This document shows, one piece after another, positions 26,206-37,000 of a stretch of 64,000 bases of DNA. Source of the stretch: Giesbergeria sp. (GTDB taxonomy: Bacteria > Pseudomonadota > Gammaproteobacteria > Burkholderiales > Burkholderiaceae_C); the NCBI RefSeq assembly GCF_028686475.1, contig NZ_JAQUCA010000015.1, positions 1-64,000 on the forward strand, in the 5' to 3' direction. A program made the translations under genes and the position numbers. Under the pieces are notes generated by a model that was not told the DNA's origin, made no database searches, and worked only from the letters and a program-made list of their open reading frames with translations. How positions within the stretch are numbered: position 1 is the first letter of the stretch; the number at the start of each line of letters is the position of its first letter.

Positions 26206-28431
26206 TCAACGCCGCCGCGCGGCACGTACCCCCGGCACCATCGCCACGGCAGTTAGAACCCGCTTCAAGCGCCCAGCATCCGATACTTCGACCGTGAAGG
26301 TCATCCAAGCCGTGCCCTTGACGCTTTGGGTTTGTACGCCAATGACGTTGACTTTCTCTTTGGCAAAGACTTCGGAAATATCACGCAACAAGCCTTGGCG
26401 GTCGGAGGCTTGCACCACCACATCGACCGGATAGACCGAAGCCACAGCGGAAATTTTGGGCAAACCCCACTCGACATCAATCACGCGCTCAGGGGTGCGG
26501 GCGGCCAGTTCATGAAAATTGCTGCAATCAGCGCGATGCACACTGACCCCTTTGCCTCGGGTGACAAAACCCCGAATGTCGTCAGGGGGGGCCGGTTTGC
26601 AGCATTTGGCCAACTGCGTCATGAGTGACTCTACCCCGACCACCAGCACGCCACCTTTGGGGGTGCGGTCGGTGTGGCGGGCTTTTTTGAGCAGCAGGTA
26701 GTCTTCGATGTCGGGGGGTGGCTCGGGTGGGCGCAGTAAATTCTCAATGTTACGCAACGAGAACTCGTCTTTGCCCACCACTTCAAACAAAGCCTCGGCG
26801 GATTTGAAACCCAGCTGTTCGGCCAAGTCGTCTAAGCGGATGGCGGTTTTGCCTTCGCGCTGTAACAGTTTTTCTACCGCTTCGCGGCCACGGGCCACGG
26901 TTTCGTGCAAGGCACGGGCATTGAACCAAGCACGGGCTTTGGCGCGGCCTCGGCTGCTGTTGAGGTAGCCCAAATCGGCATTGAGCCAATCGCGCGAGGG
27001 GCCGCCTTCTTTGGTGGCAATGATTTCTACGGTTTGGCCGTTTTGCAACTGGGTGTTGAGTGGCACCATCGTGCCGTTGACTTTGGCCCCCCGGCAGCGG
27101 TGGCCTAGATTGGTGTGGACGGCATAGGCAAAATCGACCGGCGTGGAGCCTTGTTGCAATTCGACAATCGCAGCATCCGGGGTGAAGATGTAGATGCGGT
27201 CGTCAAACAAGCCTTGTTGTTGTGGTGCCCCCACCAAGTCGCGCTCCCAAGCCAGCAGTTGGCGCAACACGGCAATTTTGGCATCGTAGTCGCCGCTGGC
27301 CGATACCCCGGCATAGCCTTTGGTGCCAGCTTCTTTATAGGCCCAGTGGGCCGCTACGCCATGCTCGGCATGGTCGTGCATGGCTTGGGTGCGAATTTGG
27401 ATTTCAATCGTGCGCCCGCCTTCGTCGCGCACCACGGTGTGTAGCGATTGGTAGCCGTTGGGTTTGGGTTTGGCGATGTAGTCGTCAAACTCTTCGGCGA
27501 TGGATTCAAATTGGGCGTGAATCCAGCTCAGGGCGGCGTAGCAATCGCGCACCGTGGGCACAATCACGCGCAAGGCGCGCAAGTCAAACAGTTGGTCAAA
27601 ATGCAAGGACTTGCCACGCATTTTTTTGACGATGCTGTAAATGTGTTTGGGCCGCCCTTGCACGCTGGCACTGATGCTGCGCGCGCGCAACTCAGTTTCT
27701 ACCCGGTCGCGCAGTTGCGCCATATAGACTTCGCGCCACGCGCGCTTCTCATCCAGCAGTTGCGCTACTTCGCGGTAGGTTTCTGGCTCTAAAAAGCGAA
27801 AGGCCAGGTCTTCCATCTCCCATTTGATTTGCCAAATACCCAAGCGGTTGGCCAAGGGGGCAAATACATGCAGCGCCTCGTGTGAGATGCTGGGCGGCAC
27901 CGGGGTTTTGCTGGCGGCGTGGTAGCGCAAGGTTTGCAAGCGCGAGGCCAGCCGGAGCATGATGACACGCAAATCGCGCGAGAACGCCAGCAGCATTTTG
28001 CGTACATTTTCGGTCTGTACCGCCGGGTCGTTGATTTGCTGCACCGAAGGGTGTACGGCGCGGGTGCGCTCTTGCAGCCGCATCAGCTTGGTGCTTTCTA
28101 CCGCCAAAGTAGCAAAATTTTGCCCAAATGCCTTGGCAATCACCTCTTCCGGGCGGTTGAGGTGCATACCGGCATAAACCAGATAAATAGCCGCCTGCAT
28201 GGCTTCGGAGCCACCAATGGTTTTGAGGATAGCGGCTACGGCATCGGCGTGTTCTAAGATGTTCTCGCCGGTGGGCAGGGTTTCATCGGTAATCAGGGGT
28301 TCGGCGAAGGCACGCGCGCGCACCAAAGCGTTTTCTTGTTCGGGTAAGGCTTGAGCGGTAACGGCAAACAAAGGCGCGATTAACGCCCCTTCTGGCAAGG
28401 TTTCGGGCTCTGGACTAGGAGAAAGAATCAT
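26206..28431 (-). CDS. relA: GTP pyrophosphokinase RelA (synthetase, inactive hydrolase domain)
   Basis: RelA makes (p)ppGpp on ribosomes stalled by uncharged tRNA. The 741-residue protein has a RelA/SpoT synthetase domain with EEFDDYIAKPKPNGYQSLHT. The acidic ExDD form there is typical of synthetase-only RelA. A TGS domain (RIYIFTPD...), a conserved-cysteine/zinc region (KCCKPAPPDD) and a C-terminal ACT domain follow. The N-terminal hydrolase region keeps the overall helices but lacks the His-Asp pair (LVYAGMHLNRPEEV where HDVVED is expected). The ATG at 28431 has AGGTGG just upstream. It follows an alpha/beta hydrolase gene by 16 bases. Confidence 0.94.
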   Translation of the reverse strand: MILSPSPEPETLPEGALIAPLFAVTAQALPEQENALVRARAFAEPLITDETLPTGENILEHADAVAAILKTIGGSEAMQAAIYLVYAGMHLNRPEEVIAKAFGQNFATLAVESTKLMRLQERTRAVHPSVQQINDPAVQTENVRKMLLAFSRDLRVIMLRLASRLQTLRYHAASKTPVPPSISHEALHVFAPLANRLGIWQIKWEMEDLAFRFLEPETYREVAQLLDEKRAWREVYMAQLRDRVETELRARSISASVQGRPKHIYSIVKKMRGKSLHFDQLFDLRALRVIVPTVRDCYAALSWIHAQFESIAEEFDDYIAKPKPNGYQSLHTVVRDEGGRTIEIQIRTQAMHDHAEHGVAAHWAYKEAGTKGYAGVSASGDYDAKIAVLRQLLAWERDLVGAPQQQGLFDDRIYIFTPDAAIVELQQGSTPVDFAYAVHTNLGHRCRGAKVNGTMVPLNTQLQNGQTVEIIATKEGGPSRDWLNADLGYLNSSRGRAKARAWFNARALHETVARGREAVEKLLQREGKTAIRLDDLAEQLGFKSAEALFEVVGKDEFSLRNIENLLRPPEPPPDIEDYLLLKKARHTDRTPKGGVLVVGVESLMTQLAKCCKPAPPDDIRGFVTRGKGVSVHRADCSNFHELAARTPERVIDVEWGLPKISAVASVYPVDVVVQASDRQGLLRDISEVFAKEKVNVIGVQTQSVKGTAWMTFTVEVSDAGRLKRVLTAVAMVPGVRAARRR

Positions 28432-28447
28432 GCGCCACCTGGGTCGG

Positions 28448-29383
28448 CTATTGCTCGGAAAATAAAAAATCACGCACCACGGCCACCTGTTCTGCGGCTA
28501 CCAAGGTGGGGGCATGGCCTACATGCTCAAACGCTACCAAGCGCGCTTTGGGGCCGCGTTGGGTCATGGCAGTCGCCGTGGCCGCAGAGAGTAAATCGGA
28601 CTGTGCGCCGCGTAGCAGCAAGGTTTGTGCCGTGATGTGTTCATAAAGTTGCCACATGGCGGCCTCGCCCGCTTGGGCCATCTCGGGGGTGGCTTGGGCC
28701 AAAGCCCGAAAGGGTTCGGCAATGGCCGGGTCGTAGTGCAGCGTCCAGCCGCCTTGGGGGTGCGGGCGCAACTGCGGGCGGCACAGGGCCAGCCATTGCT
28801 CGGGGGTGTGCGGGCCAAAATGCTCGCCTGCCATCTCCCACAGCGCTTGTGCGGCTTGTTCTACGCTGTCGAAATGCTCCATCTGCCCGACATACTCGCC
28901 AATGCGCGCCAGCGCGTCCCATTCAATCACCGGGCCGACATCGTTGAGTACCAAACGGCGCACTGGCACCGGCCAAGGCAGCTCAGGCTGGCCCAGCAAA
29001 CCCATCGCAATCAGGCCGCCCATGCTGGTACCCACCCAATCCAAAGTGCGGATGGGGGCTTGTTGGTGCAATTGGGCCAGCAGCCCGAGTATGTCCATGC
29101 CATACAGTGGCACTTGGTAGCCTTGGGGGTCGGCCAGCCAGTCGCTTTGGCCGCGTCCGGCCACATCGGGGCAAATGATGCGCGCTTGGGTGCTTAAACT
29201 GCGCGCCAGCACATCAAAATCTCGCCCTTGGCGCGCCAGACCATGCACGCACAGCACCACATGCGGATGCTGGGGGTTGCCGGTGGCGTTCCACTCCCAA
29301 TAGGCCATGCGGCGCACGGCTTGGGGTTGGCCTGCGGGTGCAGCCACGGGGCAGGGTACGTAGTTCAGCGTAGGTTCAATCAT
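28448..29383 (-). CDS. Alpha/beta-fold hydrolase
   Basis: 311 residues with the alpha/beta hydrolase pattern: oxyanion region LCVHGLARQGRDFD, nucleophile elbow GTSMGG (Ser), a likely catalytic Asp in RGAQSDLL and the His in EHVGHAPTL. The substrate is not evident; such genes are often annotated as esterase or epoxide-hydrolase-like. GGAG precedes the ATG by about eight bases. It reads in the same direction as relA, probably in one operon, and diverges from bdhA. Confidence 0.88.
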   Translation of the reverse strand: MIEPTLNYVPCPVAAPAGQPQAVRRMAYWEWNATGNPQHPHVVLCVHGLARQGRDFDVLARSLSTQARIICPDVAGRGQSDWLADPQGYQVPLYGMDILGLLAQLHQQAPIRTLDWVGTSMGGLIAMGLLGQPELPWPVPVRRLVLNDVGPVIEWDALARIGEYVGQMEHFDSVEQAAQALWEMAGEHFGPHTPEQWLALCRPQLRPHPQGGWTLHYDPAIAEPFRALAQATPEMAQAGEAAMWQLYEHITAQTLLLRGAQSDLLSAATATAMTQRGPKARLVAFEHVGHAPTLVAAEQVAVVRDFLFSEQ

Positions 29384-29471
29384 CAGTGTGGCTCCGGGAG
29401 GCGTGGCAGGATAATGGGGCTAAAAACTTAGCCGTTTCTTATTCCATCGTAATTCATTCGCAGGAGATTTC

Positions 29472-30254
29472 ATGCTTAAAGGCAAAACAGCACTCGTTAC
29501 CGGCTCGACCAGCGGCATTGGTTTAGGTATTGCCAAGGCTTTGGCGGCCCAGGGTGCCCATGTGGTACTGAATGGTTTTGGCGATGTAGAGGCACCGCGC
29601 GCCGAGGTGCTGGCCGCTGCTGCGGGCAATGGTGCCCGCGTAGGCTACCACGGTGCCGATATGTCGCGCCCCAGCGAGATTGAAGCCATGTTTGACTATT
29701 GCCGCGCAGAATTTGGTCCCGTGGATATTTTGGTCAACAACGCCGGTATTCAGCATGTGGCCAATATTGAGGACTTTCCGGTAGAGCGCTGGGATAGCAT
29801 CATCGCTATCAATTTGAGCAGCGCTTTTCATACCACCCGGCTGGCACTGCCCGCCATGAAGGCGGCCAACTGGGGGCGCATCATCAATTTGGCCTCGGTG
29901 CATGGGTTGGTGGCCTCGGCCCAAAAGGCGGCCTATGTTGCGGCCAAACATGGCATCGTCGGCCTGACCAAAGTCACCGCGCTAGAAAACGCTACCAGCG
30001 GCATCACTTGCAATGCCATTTGCCCCGGCTGGGTACTGACCCCACTGGTGCAAAAGCAAGTCGATGCCAAAGCAGCCACGCTGGGCATTTCGAACGAAGA
30101 AGCCACGCGTTTGCTGTTGGGCGAAAAAGAGCCATCCATGCAATTTACCACCCCTGAAGAGCTGGGCGCGCTGGCGGTATTTTTCTGTTCCGCTGCGGCC
30201 AACAATGTGCGCGGTGTGGCTTGGAACATGGATGGCGGCTGGGCAGCACAATAA
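29472..30254 (+). CDS. bdhA: D-3-hydroxybutyrate dehydrogenase
   Basis: Converts 3-hydroxybutyrate to acetoacetate with NAD, the first step after polyhydroxybutyrate breakdown. The 260-residue short-chain dehydrogenase has the Rossmann motif VTGSTSGIGLGIAKALA, NNAG (VNNAGIQHV), the catalytic Ser (INLASVHGLVAS), Tyr and Lys (YVAAKHG). The specificity region PGWVLTPLVQKQ is characteristic of this enzyme. AGGAG lies seven bases before the ATG. It stands alone and suggests the cell stores polyhydroxybutyrate. Confidence 0.93.
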   Translation: MLKGKTALVTGSTSGIGLGIAKALAAQGAHVVLNGFGDVEAPRAEVLAAAAGNGARVGYHGADMSRPSEIEAMFDYCRAEFGPVDILVNNAGIQHVANIEDFPVERWDSIIAINLSSAFHTTRLALPAMKAANWGRIINLASVHGLVASAQKAAYVAAKHGIVGLTKVTALENATSGITCNAICPGWVLTPLVQKQVDAKAATLGISNEEATRLLLGEKEPSMQFTTPEELGALAVFFCSAAANNVRGVAWNMDGGWAAQ

Positions 30255-30331
30255 ATTGCGACTCAATCGCAAAATGTGTAACCTTTGGTCAGATAAGGCC
30301 AGCAAATTCTGGGGTAAGCCCGTGCAAACTT

Positions 30332-30351
30332 GTAACAATGCCCCTTGTTAC
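30332..30351 (+). terminator. Hairpin between bdhA and the response regulator gene
   Basis: GTAACAA (30332-30338) pairs with TTGTTAC (30345-30351) around TGCCCC, followed by CAATTTT. It lies 78 bases after bdhA and 43 bases before the next start. It may end bdhA transcription or serve as an operator for the two-component operon; the weak T-run leaves this open. Confidence 0.35.
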
Positions 30352-30393
30352 CAATTTTGCTGAAAAAAATAAATAATTACGGGATACCAAAAA

Positions 30394-31125
30394 ATGGCAA
30401 GCACCAACCACCGGGCCGACAAAATTGTGATTGTCGATGACGATGCCCGCATCCGCGACCTGCTGCGCCGCTACCTGGCACAAGAGGGCTTTGAAGTCAT
30501 GGTGGCCGAAGACGGCAAGGCATTAAGCCGCCTGTTGCTGCGCGAAACCGCCGATTTGATTGTGCTGGACTTGATGATGCCGGGCGAAGATGGCTTGTCC
30601 ATCTGTCGGCGTTTGCGCGCCTCCAATGACCGCACGCCCATCATCATGCTCACGGCCAAGGGCGAAGATGTGGACCGCATCGTCGGCCTAGAAGTGGGCG
30701 CGGACGATTACTTGGGCAAGCCCTTTAACCCGCGCGAGTTGCTGGCGCGCATCCATGCGGTGCTGCGCCGCCGCCCCGCCCCCGAGGCGCCGGGTGCGCC
30801 CTCGGGCGAGAACGAGGTCGCTACCTTTGGCCCCTTCACTTTTGACATGGGCACGCGCACCTTGCAAAAGAGTGGTGAAGAATTGTCTTTAACCACGGGC
30901 GAGTTTGCCATGCTCAAGGCACTGGTGCGGCATCCACGCCAACCGCTATCGCGTGAAAAACTGGCTCTGCTGGCGCGTGGCCGCGAGTTTGAACCCTTTG
31001 ACCGTAGCCTAGACGTGCAAATTTCGCGCTTACGCAAGCTGGTTGAAGACGATGCCACCACGCCGCGCTACATCCAGACCGTTTGGGGGGTGGGCTACGT
31101 TTTTGTCCCCGATGGCAACCACTAA
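30394..31125 (+). CDS. ompR: OmpR-family response regulator
   Basis: 243 residues: a receiver domain with acidic residues D15-D17, phosphoacceptor D59 (VLDLMMPGEDG), T/S in MLTAKGED and K in LGKPFNPREL. A winged-helix DNA-binding domain follows (TTGEFAMLKALV, FDRSLDVQISRLRKLVEDD, VWGVGYVFVP). Sequence and pairing match the OmpR/EnvZ pair that answers osmolarity or envelope change in many proteobacteria. The regulon cannot be read from this window. It overlaps the kinase gene by 14 bases. Confidence 0.9.
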   Translation: MASTNHRADKIVIVDDDARIRDLLRRYLAQEGFEVMVAEDGKALSRLLLRETADLIVLDLMMPGEDGLSICRRLRASNDRTPIIMLTAKGEDVDRIVGLEVGADDYLGKPFNPRELLARIHAVLRRRPAPEAPGAPSGENEVATFGPFTFDMGTRTLQKSGEELSLTTGEFAMLKALVRHPRQPLSREKLALLARGREFEPFDRSLDVQISRLRKLVEDDATTPRYIQTVWGVGYVFVPDGNH

Positions 31126-32614
31126 CAACCACACCCCCTACCCCGACGCGACCATCCCAGCACCCCTGCAACCCAACAAAACGCAGCGCGAAGCCAGCAA
31201 GCGTATGCGCCTGAATTTATTTTGGCGCACTTTTTTTCTGCTGGGTTTGTTGTTGGTGGTCAGTATTTTGGCGTGGCTAAAGACGCTGCACGAGTTAGAG
31301 TTTGAGCCTCGGCATTTGGACAAAGCACAGTTGTTGGCATCGCTGGTCAATATCAGCCGCACGGCCTTACTGCAGTCCGACCCCGCAAGCCGCGCCACCT
31401 TGCTCCAGCAGCTGGCCGAGCAAGAAGGGGTGCGCGTGCTGGCACGCCTGCCCGAAGACCAGTTCGTCGCGCTGCCCTCCTCCACCATGAACCAACGTTT
31501 GCAGCAAGCCATCCACCAACGCTTGGGCCGCAGTGCCTTGCTGGCGGGTAGTGTGAATGGGGATGCTGGCTTGTGGGTGGGCTTTCAGGTGGGCCGCGAG
31601 CCAAAATGGTTGCGTATGGACAGCGAACGCCTGTCCACGGCGCGCAGTACAGCATGGCTGTTTTGGCTGGTCACCGCCGGGGTGTTATCGCTGGCCGGTG
31701 CAGCGGCCATTGCGCGCCTGATTAACCAGCCGCTCAAGCAACTCTCGTATGCAGCCAACAAAGTGCAAGATGGTGATTTTGCCGCCAGCCATTTGGACGA
31801 AGAGGCGGTGACGGATGAAATCCGCGAGGTCAATATCGGCTTTAACCGCATGGCAGAAAAGCTGGCCAAGCTAGAGCAAGACCGCGCCGTGATGCTGGCC
31901 GGTATCTCGCACGATTTGCGTACCCCGCTGGCACGCTTGCGGCTAGAGACCGAGATGAGTGTCTCGGACGAGGTAGCACGCGAACATATGGTGGCCGACA
32001 TCGTGCAACTGGATGCCACCATCGACAAATTTTTGGATTACGCCCGGCCCGACCATGTCAAATTGCGCCCGGTTAATTTGCAGGCCGTGGTGGCCTCTTG
32101 CGTCTATGCGGTGCAAAACCACCGTGAACTGCAAATTAGCATGACCGTGCCCGAAGACCTGAACGTGCTGGCCGACGAGGTTGAGCTGGCGCGCATTGTT
32201 TCTAATTTACTAGAAAACGCGCGCCGCTACGGCAAAACCCCCGACAGCACCGGCGTTACCCATGTCGATATTGTGGCCAAGGGCAACGAAAATTGGGCGC
32301 TGCTCAAGGTGCGCGACCACGGCCCCGGCGTACCGGCCGAGCATCTGGCCAACCTGACCAAGCCGTTTTTTCGGGGTGATTTGGCGCGTACCGCCGCCGC
32401 AGGGGCTGGGCTGGGGCTATCCATTGTGGATAAAACCGTGCAGCGCATGGGTGGGGTGTTTGCCTTGGCCAACTCCAGCGCTGGCGGCTTGGTGGCGCAT
32501 GTGCAATTGCAACGCGCCCATGACCTGCCCAACGGCACCGACCCAGAGCAACGCTTGCAACGCCCCCAAGTGAAGCGCCAATTACCGCCCAACGCTAACC
32601 CAGCGTCGGGCTGA
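31112..32614 (+). CDS. envZ: EnvZ-type sensor histidine kinase
   Basis: 500 residues. Membrane helices at about 38-56 and 183-203 flank a periplasmic domain of about 125 residues. HAMP (about 204-258) precedes the phosphoacceptor H267 in [16 protein letters not shown]. The ATPase has N-box [13 protein letters not shown]-like residues, GPGVP and GAGLGLSIV. The ATG at 31112, inside the end of the regulator gene, gives a typical N-terminus. The last 20 bases overlap the ispF 3' end on the other strand. Confidence 0.9.
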   Translation: MATTNNHTPYPDATIPAPLQPNKTQREASKRMRLNLFWRTFFLLGLLLVVSILAWLKTLHELEFEPRHLDKAQLLASLVNISRTALLQSDPASRATLLQQLAEQEGVRVLARLPEDQFVALPSSTMNQRLQQAIHQRLGRSALLAGSVNGDAGLWVGFQVGREPKWLRMDSERLSTARSTAWLFWLVTAGVLSLAGAAAIARLINQPLKQLSYAANKVQDGDFAASHLDEEAVTDEIREVNIGFNRMAEKLAKLEQDRAVMLAGISHDLRTPLARLRLETEMSVSDEVAREHMVADIVQLDATIDKFLDYARPDHVKLRPVNLQAVVASCVYAVQNHRELQISMTVPEDLNVLADEVELARIVSNLLENARRYGKTPDSTGVTHVDIVAKGNENWALLKVRDHGPGVPAEHLANLTKPFFRGDLARTAAAGAGLGLSIVDKTVQRMGGVFALANSSAGGLVAHVQLQRAHDLPNGTDPEQRLQRPQVKRQLPPNANPASG

Positions 32615-33083
32615 ACAACAAAGCCACCGCCCGCGCCTCTATCGCCAGCCCTTGCCCGACTGGCCCGAGGCGTTCGGCGGTTTTGGCTTTGATGTTGATG
32701 TGTGCCAACGGCAAGCCCAGCCCTTGGGCGATGGCTTGGCGCATGGCCGGAATATGCGCGGCCATGCGTGGCGCTTGGGCAATGATGGTGCTGTCGATAT
32801 TGCCAATCTGGTAGCCTTGGGCGCGCACCCGGCGCACCGCCTCGGCCAACAGCGCCATCGAATCAGCCCCGCGAAAGGCGGCATCGGTATCTGGGAAATG
32901 GCTGCCAATATCGCCCAAGGCAGCCGCCCCCAACACCGCATCAGTGATGGCGTGTAAGAGCGCATCGGCATCCGAATGCCCTAGCAGGCCACTGTGGTGG
33001 GCTATCTCGATGCCGCCCAATACCAAGCGGCGGCCCGGCACCAAGGCGTGGATGTCCCAGCCTTCGCCAATTCTGAAGTTCAT
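32595..33083 (-). CDS. ispF: 2-C-methyl-D-erythritol 2,4-cyclodiphosphate synthase
   Basis: Fifth step of the MEP isoprenoid pathway. The 162-residue protein has the metal ligands D10 and H12 (GEGWDIHAL) and H44 ([13 protein letters not shown]), plus [11 protein letters not shown] and [12 protein letters not shown], as in all IspF. It lies 10 bases after ispD. Its 3' end runs 20 bases into the convergent kinase gene. Confidence 0.96.
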   Translation of the reverse strand: MNFRIGEGWDIHALVPGRRLVLGGIEIAHHSGLLGHSDADALLHAITDAVLGAAALGDIGSHFPDTDAAFRGADSMALLAEAVRRVRAQGYQIGNIDSTIIAQAPRMAAHIPAMRQAIAQGLGLPLAHINIKAKTAERLGPVGQGLAIEARAVALLFSPTLG

Positions 33084-33093
33084 CTATTTTTCC

Positions 33094-33930
33094 TTAAAAA
33101 ATGGTACGTGGTGGGGCATCGCTGGCCAAGCCGCGCTCGCCGCCAAAGCGGTCTAGCGTGGGTGCATGGGCGCGTTGCGCCAGCACGGCCTCGGCCAAGG
33201 TGAAATCTTCGGGGTAGGTGACTTTGAAATTGAGCGCATTGCCCGGCACCAAGCAGGGGTGTAAGCCCAGTGCCTCTATCGCGCTGGCCTCGTCGGTGGC
33301 CGCTGGCCCCACTTGTTCTAGCGCTTGGTAGAGCAGCCCCAAACGGAACATCTGTGGCGTTTGCGCCAGCCATTTGTCATTGCGGTCTAAGGTGCTACCC
33401 ACGCGCAAGCCCGCCATGCCGGTGATAGAGGTTTTCAGGGTGTCGGCCAGTTTGTGCGCCAACAAGCCGCCCACGCTGTCGATGGCGCAAGCATCTATCA
33501 GGGCATCTATTTGCTGCGGCGTAATCAGGCAACGCGCGGCATCATGCACCAAGACCCAATCGTACTCCTGTGCCCCTTGCTGGCGCAGTACGCGCAAACC
33601 ACCGAGTACGGTCTCGGCGCGCGTGGGGCCACCGCATTCGGCCAAAAAGAACGCGCTTGAAGGATAAGCATCCAGAAAACGGTCACCCGCTGCCACGGCC
33701 ACCAGGGTGGAGTGTATGCGTGGCACCAAGGCAAAAGCGGTCAAAGTATGCAGCACCAAAGGCTGACCGGCCACCTGCTGGTACTGCTTGGGCAGCACCG
33801 CCTGTCCATGCGGCAGGGCCGCAGGCAAGGCCCGGCTACCCGTGCCAGCACAAGGAATAACCGCCCAAAAACGGGCATGGGCAGCAGTGGTATCAGGCGG
33901 GTTTGGGAGAGGAGGCAAAGTGGCAGTCAT
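33094..33930 (-). CDS. ispD: 2-C-methyl-D-erythritol 4-phosphate cytidylyltransferase
   Basis: Third step of the MEP pathway, joining MEP to CTP. The 278-residue protein has the nucleotide-binding start VIPCAGTGSR, LPKQYQQVAGQPLVLHTL, VHDAARCLI and the closing NFKVTYPEDFTLAEA, all conserved in IspD. It is about 40 residues longer than E. coli IspD, with a Pro-rich N-terminus and a C-terminal tail. It diverges from mfd and precedes ispF. Confidence 0.95.
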   Translation of the reverse strand: MTATLPPLPNPPDTTAAHARFWAVIPCAGTGSRALPAALPHGQAVLPKQYQQVAGQPLVLHTLTAFALVPRIHSTLVAVAAGDRFLDAYPSSAFFLAECGGPTRAETVLGGLRVLRQQGAQEYDWVLVHDAARCLITPQQIDALIDACAIDSVGGLLAHKLADTLKTSITGMAGLRVGSTLDRNDKWLAQTPQMFRLGLLYQALEQVGPAATDEASAIEALGLHPCLVPGNALNFKVTYPEDFTLAEAVLAQRAHAPTLDRFGGERGLASDAPPRTIF

Positions 33931-34024
33931 GGCAGCATTCTAAAATTGCCGCTTCCCGTCGCGGGCGGTGCGCGCACAGTTTGCGCCATCGGGGTCGTGG
34001 CGCGGCCACTTTCCCCTTGAGCGC

Positions 34025-37000
34025 ATGGAACTCCCGAAACTCTCTCCCGGCAAACGTTTTACCCTTCCCCGTCCTGTGGGCAGTGCCGATGCCCTGTTGC
34101 TGGCCCGCTTGGGCCAACGTGAACAAGCTGCACAACGCACCACCGCCATCGTGACCGCCGATGCCAGCGATGCCGCGCGCTTGCTAGACGAGCTGGCCTT
34201 TTTTGCCCCTGATTTGCGCTGTGCCTTGTTTCCAGACTGGGAAACTCTGCCCTACGATACCTTCAGTCCACACCAAGATTTAATCAGCGAACGCTTGGCC
34301 ACCCTGTGGCGCATTCGGCAAAAATCCCAAGACACGGGGGCCGACGTAGTGATTGTGCCCGCCACCACGGCGCTCTACCGGTTGGCCCCGCCGAGTTTTA
34401 TGGCAGGCTACACCTTCCACTTCAAAGTGGGGCAAAAACTGGACGAAGCCAAATTTCGCGCTCAACTCACGTTGGCAGGTTACAACCATGTGACGCAAGT
34501 GGTCAGCCCCGGCGAGTATGCCGTGCGCGGTGGTTTGATGGATTTGTTCCCGATGGGGTCGTTGGTGCCCTACCGCGTGGATTTGTTCGATGATGAAATC
34601 GACAGCATCCGCACCTTTGACCCCGACAGCCAACGCAGCCTGTACCCGGTGCCCGAAGTACGCCTGTTGCCGGGGCGCGAGTTTCCGATGGACGAGCCAG
34701 CACGGGCTAAATTCCGTAGCCGCTGGCGCGAACTGCTGGACGGCGACCCCACCAAAAGCCGCATCTACAAAGACATGGGCAATGGCGTAGCCACGGCAGG
34801 CATCGAGTATTACCTGCCGCTGTTCTTCGACGATACCGCCACCGTGTTTGACTATTTGGGCGAAAACGCCACCGTGGTGCTGCACGGCGATTTAGAACCG
34901 GTGTTTCAACGCTTCTGGCAAGACACCCAAGAGCGCTACCGCCTCGTGCAGGGTGACCCAGAACGCCCGGTGTTGCCACCGCAAGCCTTGTTTCTGAGCG
35001 CAGAACAGTTCTACGGCCAGTGCAAAGCCCATGCACAGTTGGCTTTGCGCCCAGCCAACGATGGCAACGCTGCCACCCCCGGCCTACAAGCCCTGCCCGA
35101 TGTCTCGGTGGTACGTGGCGCAGAAGAACCGCTGGCCCGCTTGCGCGCCCATATTGCCCAAACCACACAGCGCGTGCTGCTGCTGGCCGAAAGCGATGGT
35201 CGCCGCGAGAGTTTGTTAGATTTTCTGCGTGCAGGCAAGGTGCAGCCGGTGGCGTTTGAGTCACTGGCCGCCTTTGCCGCCAGCACCGAGCCGCTGGGCA
35301 TCGCCACCGCTGCTTTGGCGGTCGGTTTTGCTTGGCCAGCGCAGGGCATCGACTTTGTTACCGAGACCGAATTGTTCGCTGCTGGGACCAGCGTGCGCCG
35401 ACGCAAAAAGCAAGAACAGGTCAGCGATGTCGAAGCGTTAATTAAAGACCTGAGCGAACTGAACATCGGCGACCCGGTAGTGCATAGCCAGCATGGCATT
35501 GGCCGCTACCGGGGGCTGATCAACATGGACTTGGGCGAGAAAAACGCCGATGGCAGCCCAGCTTTGCAAGAGTTTTTGCATTTAGAGTACGCCGCCCAAG
35601 CCGTGCTGTATGTGCCCGTCAGCCAGTTGCACCTGATTAGCCGCTATACCGGCGTGAGTGCCGACGAAGCCCCACTGCACAAGCTGGGCAGCGGCCAATG
35701 GGAAAAGGCCAAACGCAAAGCCGCCGAGCAGGTGCGCGACAGCGCCGCCGAGCTGCTCAATATCTACGCCCGCCGTGCCGCGCGCGAAGGCTTTGCCTTC
35801 CGCTTCCATCCGCAAGAATACGAAGAATTTGCCAACGATTTTGGCTTTGAAGAAACCGCCGACCAAAACGCCGCCATCCATGCCGTCATTCAAGACATGA
35901 TTAGCCCACGTCCCATGGACAGGCTGGTGTGTGGCGATGTGGGTTTTGGCAAAACCGAAGTCGCCTTGCGCGCTGCCTTTGTCGCGGTGACGGGCGGGCG
36001 GCAGGTGGCCTTGTTGGCCCCGACCACGCTGTTGGCCGAGCAGCATTACCAAACGCTGGTCGATCGTTTTGCCAAGTGGCCGGTGAAGATTGCCGAAGTA
36101 TCGCGCTTTCGCTCGGGCAAAGAGATTTCTGCTGCCATCAAAGGCATTGCCGATGGCACGGTGGATATTGTGGTGGGCACGCACAAGCTGCTGTCCGAAT
36201 CCACCCAATTCAAGAATTTGGGCCTGCTCATCATTGACGAAGAACACCGCTTTGGTGTGCGGCACAAAGAGCAAATGAAGGCTTTGCGCGCCGAAGTGGA
36301 TGTGCTCACGCTCACGGCCACCCCGATTCCGCGCACCATGGGCATGGCGCTAGAAGGTTTGCGCGACCTGAGTGTGATTGCCACAGCCCCACAACGGCGC
36401 TTGGCGATTAAAACCTTTGTCCGCAGCGAGAACAACGGCGTGATTCGCGAAGCGGTATTACGTGAACTCAAGCGCGGCGGCCAGTGCTACTTTTTGCACA
36501 ACGAAGTCGAAACCATCGAGAACCGCCGCCAAAAGTTATTAGAAATTTTGCCAGAAGCGCGTATTGCCATCGCCCACGGCCAAATGCCGGAACGCGATTT
36601 GGAAAAAGTAATGCGTGATTTTGTCGCACAGCGCTTCAATATCCTGCTGTGTTCTACGATTATAGAAACCGGTATTGACGTGCCCACCGCCAATACCATC
36701 ATCATGAGCCGGGCTGATAAATTTGGCTTGGCCCAATTGCACCAGTTGCGTGGCCGTGTGGGCCGCAGCCACCACCAAGCCTATGCCTATTTAATGGTGC
36801 CCGATGTAGAAAGCCTGAGCAAGCAAGCGCAGCAGCGGCTGGACGCCATCCAAGCGATGGAAGAATTGGGCAGCGGCTTTTATTTGGCGATGCACGATTT
36901 GGAAATTCGCGGTGCGGGCGAGGTGCTGGGTGAAAACCAAAGCGGCAACATGATGGAGATTGGCTTTCAGCTTTACAACGAAATGCTATCAGAAGCCGTG

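Noticed and set aside
26206-28431. Bifunctional SpoT/Rel
   Set aside because: The hydrolase His-Asp residues are missing and the synthetase carries the acidic motif of RelA.
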